Below are positions 1 through 5,151 of a stretch of 6,963 bases of DNA, piece by piece (position 1 is the first letter of the stretch; each line of letters starts with the position of its first letter). Position numbers and translations under genes: made by a program. The notes below the pieces were generated by a model, which had not been told where the DNA came from, ran no database searches, and saw nothing but the letters and a program-made list of their open reading frames with translations. The stretch is from JAJFTV01 sp964426355 (GTDB lineage: Bacteria; Chloroflexota; Anaerolineae; Anaerolineales; Anaerolineaceae), in assembly GCA_964426355.1 (NCBI GenBank), contig CAYRRA010000209.1:1-6963 (forward strand). Direction: 5' to 3'.

Positions 1-912
1 AACTACACATCGCATCTTTGTAACCATGCGATGGTTCTGTATACACTGGCAAAACTTGAGCCTGCCTCCAGCCTATTACCGAACGCCGTGCGTTACCTGA
101 TGGCAAACCGCAGGTCAAACGGTGGATGGTATTCCAGCTATGAGAGCGCGTGGGCGCTGATGGCATTAATTGAAGTGATGAAAGGCACCGGTGAACTGCA
201 AGCGGATTACGCTTATTCCGCCAGGTTGAATGGACAGGAGCTGCTGCGCGGTGAAACTGAAGGAATGCAGTCCCTTACGGCTGTCCTATCGACCTCGCCG
301 ATCGAAACCTTGTTTGCTGATGAGCCCAATGCGTTGACCATCATCAAGGAGAGCGGGGTGGGCAAGCTGTATTACAGGGCATATTTACAGGTAGATGTGC
401 CGGTGGAGCAGGCACTGCCACTGGACCGCGGCATCACCATTGAACGTAGTTACTGGTTGTGGGAACAGGGCTGCACACTGGAAACTTGCGAGGCGATTGA
501 GTACTATTCGATGGGAGCCACTGATCTACCCATTCTGGTGCGGCTAACGGTGGTGATCCCCGAAGCGATGCAGTACGTGGTGGTGGAGGATTGGATCCCC
601 GCCGGTGCAGAGATTGTGGATACACGTTTGCTGACTTCGCAGGTGGGGGATAACCATTCGGATGAATGGATCAATCCCCTTGATCCGTTTGCGACTGGCT
701 GGGGAAGCTGGTATTTCTACGAGCCACAAATTTTTGACGACCACATTCGCTGGGTATCAGGGTGGGTACCGGCGGGCACCTATGTGTTAATCTATCGTCT
801 GACACCCTACCTGGCAGGGACATTTCACATCTTACCGGCGCACGCATACCAGGTTTATTTCCCTGAAGTCGAAGGCAGCAGTGCAGGTGAAACTTTCAAC
901 ATTCAACCGTAA
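1..912 (+). CDS. Bacterial alpha-2-macroglobulin, C-terminal part (5' end outside window)
   Basis: The frame is open from base 1 to the TAA at 910-912, giving 303 visible residues; the start is upstream, so the ATG at 31 is internal. Visible residues 1-60 look like the last helices of the thioester-containing alpha/alpha toroid, with the family pattern GGWYSS..ESAWALMAL. Residues about 125-300 match the C-terminal bMG10 domain: repeated beta strands, VEDWIPAGAEIVDTR, a DDHIRWVSGWVPAGTY strand pair, and the closing tract with PAHAYQVYFPEVEG. Bacterial family members are large secreted or membrane-anchored proteins that trap attacking proteases through a bait region and thioester. Those parts, and any signal peptide, are not in the window, so whether the thioester is present cannot be judged. 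A cysteine pair (about residues 158 and 163) sits at the start of the bMG10 domain. No clear terminator follows; the next 700 bases are IS remnant and repeats. Family assignment is firm, detailed role inferred. Confidence 0.85.
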   Translation, partial: NYTSHLCNHAMVLYTLAKLEPASSLLPNAVRYLMANRRSNGGWYSSYESAWALMALIEVMKGTGELQADYAYSARLNGQELLRGETEGMQSLTAVLSTSPIETLFADEPNALTIIKESGVGKLYYRAYLQVDVPVEQALPLDRGITIERSYWLWEQGCTLETCEAIEYYSMGATDLPILVRLTVVIPEAMQYVVVEDWIPAGAEIVDTRLLTSQVGDNHSDEWINPLDPFATGWGSWYFYEPQIFDDHIRWVSGWVPAGTYVLIYRLTPYLAGTFHILPAHAYQVYFPEVEGSSAGETFNIQP

Positions 913-942
913 CCTGGCGAAACTGGGCTTTAACATTCTAAC

Positions 943-976
943 TTGACAAAAAAAGAGGTCTTCTTCGGAATACTTA
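943..976 (+). promoter_or_regulatory. Possible promoter of the transposase remnant
   Basis: A perfect -35 hexamer TTGACA lies at 943-948. The -10 is poor: AATACT at 969-974 matches 4 of 6 but the spacing is 20, and CTTAAT at 973-978 is further still. If used, transcription would start near 980-985, between the two arms of the inverted repeat 957-968/999-1010. The -35 box is convincing but the -10 is not. Confidence 0.3.
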
Positions 977-1010
977 ATGCGCTCAAACACAGTAGAAACC
1001 GGAGAAGACC
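957..1010 (+). repeat. Inverted repeat burying the transposase ribosome binding site
   Basis: The left arm GGTCTTCTTCGG (957-968) pairs with the right arm CCGGAGAAGACC (999-1010) over 12 bp with a single G-T wobble; the loop is 30 nt. The right arm contains GGAGAAG (1001-1007), the Shine-Dalgarno sequence placed 6 nt before the ATG at 1014. RNA reading in from upstream would carry both arms and hide the site. There is no T-run after it, so it is not a typical terminator. Confidence 0.6.
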
Positions 1011-1013
1011 GAT

Positions 1014-1322
1014 ATGGATTATACCAACATAGCTAGAAATCAAGAAATTGGCGAAAATGGGGTGATCTACGAACTGGGGAGCCTATACGATTACTAAATG
1101 AAAATACCCGACGTGCGTGGACATAAAGGGCGGCGCTATAGCTTGATAAGCTTGATAGTCGTAATGGTTCTGGAAAAACTGGGGGGAGAGGATAAACCAA
1201 GTGGTATCACGGATTGGGTAGGGGAACGATTTGAGCAGTTGAAAGAGATGGACATCTTGGTGAGGGATGCCTCGCCATGCCACCTCTATACCTCGCCCAG
1301 CCCAGGTTGTCATCTCAAATAA
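1014..1322 (+). pseudogene. ISAs1-family transposase, N-terminal remnant with in-frame stop
   Basis: From ATG 1014 the frame encodes 27 residues (beginning MDYTNIARNQEIGENG, ending ELGSLYDY), then TAA at 1095-1097, then the same frame continues at 1098 with KIPDVRGHKGRRYSL, LGGEDKPSGITDWV and EQLKEM. This is the N-terminal DDE-associated region of ISAs1-family transposases, which I recall having Leu where the TAA stands, so one T-to-A change (TTA to TAA) would explain the stop. Resemblance fades after about 1292; the frame ends at 1320-1322 inside a different repeat element. Intact members are about 370 residues with a DDE catalytic domain, entirely missing here, so it is non-functional. The start has a good Shine-Dalgarno at 1001-1007. 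I could not identify terminal inverted repeats or a target duplication. The 74-codon frame at 1098-1322 alone is part of this remnant rather than a separate gene. Confidence 0.7.
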
Positions 1323-1405
1323 ATGTGAGGGATCACCATTGCCCCTGCCGGCAGGATATGTTGCCTCACATCGATCCCGGTGGATTCCTCGTATCGGAGT
1401 GACAA
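1307..1405. repeat. Interspersed inverted-repeat element (REP/MITE-like)
   Basis: This stretch is bounded by TTGTCA (1307-1312) and its complement TGACAA (1400-1405). Further in, GAGGGATCACC (1327-1337) faces GGTGGATTCCTC (1379-1390), imperfectly complementary. Nested inside are a perfect TGTGAGG/CCTCACA pair (1324-1330, 1364-1370) and a perfect 12-base palindrome CCTGCCGGCAGG (1344-1355). The ends resemble the widespread bacterial extragenic repeats with GGATTCCTC...CGGAATGACA arms. It follows the transposase remnant directly and supplies its last few codons. No coding content. The inverted symmetry is directly visible; that it is a multi-copy family is inferred. Confidence 0.55.
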
Positions 1406-1432
1406 TCAGGAAGGTACCCGCGTTTGTTTAAT

Positions 1433-1454
1433 CTCAAACTTTATTGCGTTTGAG
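1433..1454. repeat. Short hairpin upstream of the peptidase promoter
   Basis: CTCAAAC (1433-1439) and GTTTGAG (1448-1454) form a perfect 7-bp stem with an 8-nt loop. It is followed by TTTGATATT rather than a T-run, so it is at best a weak terminator. It lies about 70 bases before the predicted -35 box and could equally be a protein-binding site. Apart from this hairpin, I see nothing else in 1406-1525. Confidence 0.35.
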
Positions 1455-1526
1455 TTTGATATTGGGGGGTTTGCCTGGGGTTGTTATGAATGGAATCGGA
1501 TGCCTTGAACCAATTAAGAATTTATG

Positions 1527-1555
1527 TTGCAATTTTTATATTCATTCAATAAAAT
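1527..1555 (+). promoter_or_regulatory. Sigma-70-type promoter for the M14 peptidase
   Basis: TTGCAA (1527-1532, 4 of 6) and TAAAAT (1550-1555, 5 of 6) are separated by exactly 17 bases within a clearly AT-rich stretch, giving a start near 1562 and a leader of about 55 nt. An 8-bp palindrome TGATATCA (1558-1565) covers the predicted start point and might be an operator half, though such short palindromes arise by chance. Confidence 0.55.
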
Positions 1556-1617
1556 CATGATATCAACAAAATTTTGCCAGGCATATCACTACCCAATCCA
1601 GATGAAAAGGATACAAA

Positions 1618-2985
1618 ATGAAGCTTGAAAAAGTGTTGGAGTTGATCGATGAGGTGCCCGATTACCAGGTTTTCCTCACGGTGGATGAGCTGAATGAAAG
1701 CTCGCGCCGGCTGGCTGAACAACATCCCCAGGTGGTGGAATGGAAAGAAGTAGGGAAATCACGTACCGGTGATCCGATTCGAGTGTTAAAAATTGGCTCC
1801 GGCAAGAAGAATGCGCTTTTGTTCGCCATGCCGCATCCCAACGAGCCGATTGGCTCAATGATGCTGGAGTTTCTCTCACAAAAACTGGCGGAAGATGAAG
1901 CCTTGCGTGATGAGCTGGGGTATACCTGGTACATCATCAAGTGCATCGACGTGGACGGCACCCGGTTGAACGAGAAATGGTTCAAAGGACCGTTCTCGGT
2001 AACCAACTATGCACGCCATTATTACCGCCCGCCCAGTTTTCAACAGGTAGAGTGGACTTTCCCGGTGGAGTACAAGACCCTCAAATATGAAAACCCCATG
2101 CCCGAAACGCAGGCGTTGATGAATCTCATTGAAGCAACAAAGCCTGATTTCATGTTTTCGCTTCACAACTCGGGTTTTGGCGGTGTTTACCTTTATCTCT
2201 CCGATGATTTTCCGGGGTTTTACCCTGATTTCTATAAGCTGGTGCAGAGCCAGGGTTTACCGCTGCACCTGGGCGAACCCGAAGTGCCGTATGCGCAAAA
2301 GCATTCGGATGCGGTTTTTGGCATGATTGGCATCCAGGACAGCTATGATTTCATGGCTCAAAATTTAGAAAAAGACCCGGCAGAAATCATTCAGGGTGGC
2401 GCAAGCAGCTTTGAATATGCCAAAAGGCACTGCAATCCGTTGTTCCTGGTGTGTGAAATGCCCTATTTTTATAACCCCGCCATCCATGATACCTCCCGCA
2501 CCAACGATATCCGCCGGGATTTGATTTTACAGGGGCTTGAACAGTCGCGCCAGAAGGCGGTTTTTTTCAGACAGAAACTGGCTGAGGTGAAGGAACTGCT
2601 CACGTTGGAGACTCCGTTCAAAGAAACGATTGAAAACAACCTCAAGTTTTATGAGGAGCACTTCAAGGCACAGGAAAATTGGGCAAAAAACGACCCCAGC
2701 CTGGAAGAAAATGCGACTGTAGCGGAGAGATTTGACAATTTGCTCAGCGAGCAGTTTTACCAGCTCCTCTCCACCGGCACCTTTGTGCGTATGCTCGAAG
2801 CACAGATTGAGCATGGCGGAGAAAATGACCGGTTGAAAAAAACCTTGCAGGAGGTAGAAGCTGTATTTGAAAAGGACGCCGCAGAGCTGGAAAGTGCTTT
2901 GAAGTATGAGGTAGTGCCCATCAAAAAACTGGTCAGCGTACAACTGGGCTGTGCTCTGCTGCTGGCATCCAATTTTGTTTCGTGA
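1618..2985 (+). CDS. M14-family zinc carboxypeptidase, cytoplasmic, with helical C-terminal extension
   Basis: A 455-residue metallopeptidase expected to remove C-terminal residues from peptides. The M14 zinc site is visible: H73 and E76 in PHPNEP, and H183 in FSLHNSG. R116 in DVDGTRLNEKW is the likely substrate-carboxylate arginine, and E280 in LVCEMPY fits the catalytic glutamate. The N-terminal segment (about 15-70) has the usual lead-in with GKSRTGDPI. Residues about 300-455 form a charged, mainly helical extension beyond the peptidase core, with possible coiled-coil stretches. There is no signal peptide or membrane segment, so it should act in the cytoplasm. The start at 1618 is supported by AAAGG at 1606-1610, 7 bases upstream. 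It has its own promoter and lies 222 bases before a peptide importer operon, which suggests it processes imported peptides. Substrate preference cannot be read from sequence; it could instead act on cell-wall or modified peptides. The family call is confident. Confidence 0.87.
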   Translation: MKLEKVLELIDEVPDYQVFLTVDELNESSRRLAEQHPQVVEWKEVGKSRTGDPIRVLKIGSGKKNALLFAMPHPNEPIGSMMLEFLSQKLAEDEALRDELGYTWYIIKCIDVDGTRLNEKWFKGPFSVTNYARHYYRPPSFQQVEWTFPVEYKTLKYENPMPETQALMNLIEATKPDFMFSLHNSGFGGVYLYLSDDFPGFYPDFYKLVQSQGLPLHLGEPEVPYAQKHSDAVFGMIGIQDSYDFMAQNLEKDPAEIIQGGASSFEYAKRHCNPLFLVCEMPYFYNPAIHDTSRTNDIRRDLILQGLEQSRQKAVFFRQKLAEVKELLTLETPFKETIENNLKFYEEHFKAQENWAKNDPSLEENATVAERFDNLLSEQFYQLLSTGTFVRMLEAQIEHGGENDRLKKTLQEVEAVFEKDAAELESALKYEVVPIKKLVSVQLGCALLLASNFVS

Positions 2986-3010
2986 GAGCTGATTCCTTTT
3001 CGAAAAGAAA

Positions 3011-3027
3011 GCGCGCCAGGTACGCGC
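3011..3027. repeat. GC-rich mini-hairpin after the peptidase gene
   Basis: GCGCG (3011-3015) and CGCGC (3023-3027) form a 5-bp stem with a 7-nt loop, 26 bases after the peptidase stop codon. No T-run follows, so termination here would be weak. Confidence 0.25.
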
Positions 3028-3070
3028 GGAAGTACATACCACAAATTAGTGAGAGATTTCTGACGAAAAG

Positions 3071-3099
3071 TTTACAAGACCTACTTTTTGTGGTATTCT
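3071..3099 (+). promoter_or_regulatory. Promoter of the peptide importer operon (extended -10)
   Basis: TTTACA (3071-3076, 5 of 6) and TATTCT (3094-3099, 4 of 6) are spaced by 17 bases, and TGG immediately before the -10 supplies an extended -10 TGn motif. Transcription would start near 3106 and leave a leader of about 100 nt before the permease start at 3208. Confidence 0.55.
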
Positions 3100-3106
3100 T
3101 TCGCGA

Positions 3107-3133
3107 GCCCAATCGGGCGGATTTTGTTTTTTT
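3107..3133 (+). terminator. Possible weak intrinsic terminator before the importer operon
   Basis: GCCC-AATC-GGGC (3107-3118) is a short hairpin followed within a few bases by the T-rich ATTTTGTTTTTTT (3121-3133). It could end the peptidase transcript. The stem is only 4 bp and overlaps the predicted start of the importer transcript, so it is a tentative call. Confidence 0.3.
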
Positions 3134-3207
3134 CATCCAAAATTGTACGAAAGAGACTCAACAACTGAGGTTTTCCACTCAAAAACCATACAAAATCAGG
3201 AGATTAG

Positions 3208-4155
3208 ATGACAACATACATAATCCGTAGATTGTTGATTCTCCCTTTACTGATGCTGGGTATCAGCCTGGTTGTTTTTATCCTTGTCCAGCTGGCGCCG
3301 GGAGATCCGATCACTGCTCAGTACGGTCTCAAGCTGGCTGAACTGGACACCGCAACGGTAGAGCGTTTACGAGAAGATTTGGGTTTGAACGACCCGGTCA
3401 TGGTTCAATATGGGCGCTATCTCTGGCGGCTGGTGCAGGGTGACTTCGGGCAATCGTTGACCTCTCGTACACCGGTACTGACTGAAATTTCCGCCCGCTA
3501 TCCGGCAACGATGGAGCTGGCGCTTGTTGCGATGATTTTGGTGGTCCTGGTATCCATACCACTTGGGGTGGTGTCTGCTTTGAAGCGGGGCACACTGGTC
3601 GACAATTTTTTGATGGCTGGGGCGTTGTTTGGCGTATCCATTCCGAGTTTCTGGTTTGGCATTATGGCGATTCTGGTGTTTGGGCTGTGGCTGGGTTGGC
3701 TGCCCATCTCAGGGCGTGGTTCAGGACCTGTGTTTGACCGCCTGGAGTACCTGGTCTTGCCGTCGGTAACGCTGGCAATTGGGTTGATGGGAATCAACTC
3801 GCGCATGGTGCGTTCTTCCATGCTGGAGGTGCTGGGGCTGGATTATATCCGCACGGCGCGCGCAAAAGGCGTCCGCCCGGCAGTAGTGATTGCCAAGCAC
3901 GCCATCCGTAATGCGTTGATCCCGGTGATTACGATTTTAGGGCTGCAATTTGCAGGTCTCCTGGGGGGGGCGATTATCATCGAAACGATCTTTGCCTGGC
4001 CCGGTATTGGGCGCCTGGCGGTAAACGCCATCTGGCGGCGGGATTACCCGGTGATTATGGGCACGGTGTTGATTTTCTCGTTCACCTTTATCCTGGCAAA
4101 TTTACTTATCGATATTCTTTACACAATCCTGGATCCCCGAATCCGGTACGAATAA
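3208..4155 (+). CDS. Peptide ABC transporter permease, DppB/OppB type
   Basis: A 315-residue inner-membrane subunit of a peptide/nickel-type importer, forming one half of the translocation channel. It starts with the typical TTYIIRRLL and first membrane helix (about 9-29), then an extracytoplasmic region with LAPGDP (29-34) and GDFGQSL (78-84), then five more helices (about 102-122, 135-162, 183-200, 237-260 and 283-306). The cytoplasmic EAA loop, which docks to the ATPase, is at about 205-240 (GLDYIRTARAKG...HAIRNALIP). The C-terminus LDPRIRYE is characteristic. Length is normal for the family. AGGAG at 3198-3202, 5 bases before the ATG, fixes the start. It is the first gene of a three-gene operon and is followed 10 bases later by its partner permease. 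The family resolves dipeptide, oligopeptide, glutathione and nickel substrates poorly from sequence, so the exact solute is not known. Confidence 0.95.
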   Translation: MTTYIIRRLLILPLLMLGISLVVFILVQLAPGDPITAQYGLKLAELDTATVERLREDLGLNDPVMVQYGRYLWRLVQGDFGQSLTSRTPVLTEISARYPATMELALVAMILVVLVSIPLGVVSALKRGTLVDNFLMAGALFGVSIPSFWFGIMAILVFGLWLGWLPISGRGSGPVFDRLEYLVLPSVTLAIGLMGINSRMVRSSMLEVLGLDYIRTARAKGVRPAVVIAKHAIRNALIPVITILGLQFAGLLGGAIIIETIFAWPGIGRLAVNAIWRRDYPVIMGTVLIFSFTFILANLLIDILYTILDPRIRYE

Positions 4156-4165
4156 CAGGAGCAGC

Positions 4166-5053
4166 ATGACAACCTTAGAAGAAATCACAAGAGGAAGAGA
4201 ACTTAAACCGGTCAACCCCTTTGTGGATAAGTTCCGGCAGATGATCCACAATCGTTTTGCCATCGTCGGATTGATCATTTTAGGATTGTTGGTGATATTG
4301 GCAATTGCAGCTCCTTGGATTGCACCGTATGACCCTTACAAAATGGATTTGGAGAATTCACTTCAGGAACCGAATTCGGAACACTGGCTGGGTACGGATA
4401 AGCTCGGGCGCGATATTCTCAGCCGGTTGATTTATGGCAGCCAAATTTCGCTCACGATTGGTTTCATCGTGGAAGGGATTGCTCTGGCGCTTGGGGTCAC
4501 GCTGGGAGCGGTTGCCGGGTATTTTGGCGGCGTGATCGACAACATCATCATGCGTATCGTGGATGTGGTGATTGCTTTTCCGTTCCTAATCCTGGCGATT
4601 GCGATTGTGGCGATTGTGGGACCAAGCCTGACCAACATGATGCTGGTTCTGGGCGGTGTGGTCTGGATCGATTATGCGCGTTTGATACGCGGGATGTTCC
4701 TTTCGTTGAAAGAGGAAGAGTTCGTTGTGGCTGCGAGGGTGGTGGGCGCGAAGGATTCGCGCATCATCTTCCGCCATCTGCTGCCGGGAACCCTGGGTGT
4801 GATTATCGTCCAGACTACCTTCGGCATTGCGGCTGCCATTTTATCTGCGTCTGCTTTGAGTTTTTTGGGTATGGGCGCTCAACCCCCGACGGCTGAATGG
4901 GGTGCGATGCTTTCAGAAGCAAAGCCATATCTGCGCAAGCTGCCATTGATGACCTTTGCGCCGGGTATGGCAATCATGATTACCGTTTTGGCGATTAACT
5001 TCGTGGGTGATGCACTCCGGGATGCGTTTGACCCGCGTGTACTCAAAGTATGA
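4166..5053 (+). CDS. Peptide ABC transporter permease, DppC/OppC type
   Basis: A 295-residue inner-membrane subunit that pairs with the upstream DppB-like protein. It has the N-terminal OppC segment with a first helix at about 32-54, then the signature HWLGTDKLGRDILSRLIYG (73-91). Further helices lie at about 97-118, 131-152, 155-175, 209-230 and 262-283. The EAA loop for ATPase contact is at about 181-210 (FVVAARVVGA, FRHLLPG). The family motifs LSFLGMGAQPPTAEWGAML (231-249) and NFVGDALRDAFDPR (278-291) are intact. Length is normal. The start lies 10 bases after the preceding stop with AGGAG at 4157-4161; the short 4-base spacing is tight but acceptable and fits translational linkage with the first permease. 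The gap to the downstream binding-protein gene is 94 bases with no terminator, so all three are likely one transcript. Confidence 0.95.
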   Translation: MTTLEEITRGRELKPVNPFVDKFRQMIHNRFAIVGLIILGLLVILAIAAPWIAPYDPYKMDLENSLQEPNSEHWLGTDKLGRDILSRLIYGSQISLTIGFIVEGIALALGVTLGAVAGYFGGVIDNIIMRIVDVVIAFPFLILAIAIVAIVGPSLTNMMLVLGGVVWIDYARLIRGMFLSLKEEEFVVAARVVGAKDSRIIFRHLLPGTLGVIIVQTTFGIAAAILSASALSFLGMGAQPPTAEWGAMLSEAKPYLRKLPLMTFAPGMAIMITVLAINFVGDALRDAFDPRVLKV

Positions 5054-5088
5054 TAAGAAAATGATCCATGGAGGTGAATGAGGAAAGT

Positions 5089-5151
5089 ATGTTAAAAAGA
5101 TGTAGAAGAAAAGTGGAACCCATTAAACAAACCCTATTGGAGGAAAAATGA
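5089..5151 (+). CDS. Possible 20-codon leader ORF overlapping the binding-protein start
   Basis: ATG at 5089 opens a 20-codon frame ending in TGA at 5149-5151, which overlaps the ATG of the binding-protein gene (5148-5150) as ATGA. The peptide is basic (MLKRCRRK start, LEEK end) with no recognisable domain. AGGA at 5081-5084 is 4 bases upstream. Slightly before, GGAGG (5070-5074) precedes another ATG (5078) that opens only 5 codons. Translation through the 20-codon frame would end at the binding-protein start and could couple the two. It may be chance; the binding-protein gene has its own strong ribosome site inside this frame. Confidence 0.25.
   Translation: MLKRCRRKVEPIKQTLLEEK

Noticed and set aside
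911..1306. AACCTGG at 911-917 and its complement near 1301-1308 as possible IS ends
   Set aside because: Only 7 bases match, the right copy adjoins another repeat, and no target duplication is visible, so chance is likely.
1083..1313. 76-codon - strand ORF opposite the transposase remnant
   Set aside because: The + strand frame carries the transposase similarity; the - strand translation looks random.
2527..3042. 171-codon - strand ORF opposite the peptidase 3' end
   Set aside because: It is an antisense shadow of a clearly recognisable peptidase gene, with no domain or ribosome site of its own.
2982..3230. 82-codon + strand ORF between the peptidase and the first permease
   Set aside because: It has no clear ribosome site, overlaps the predicted importer promoter, runs into the permease start, has a Lys/Arg/Phe-rich composition typical of chance translation, and resembles no family I know.
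3498..3821. 107-codon - strand ORF opposite the DppB-like gene
   Set aside because: Rich in Ser/Thr/Pro/Ile/Arg, as expected of the antisense of a membrane protein gene; no recognisable motif.
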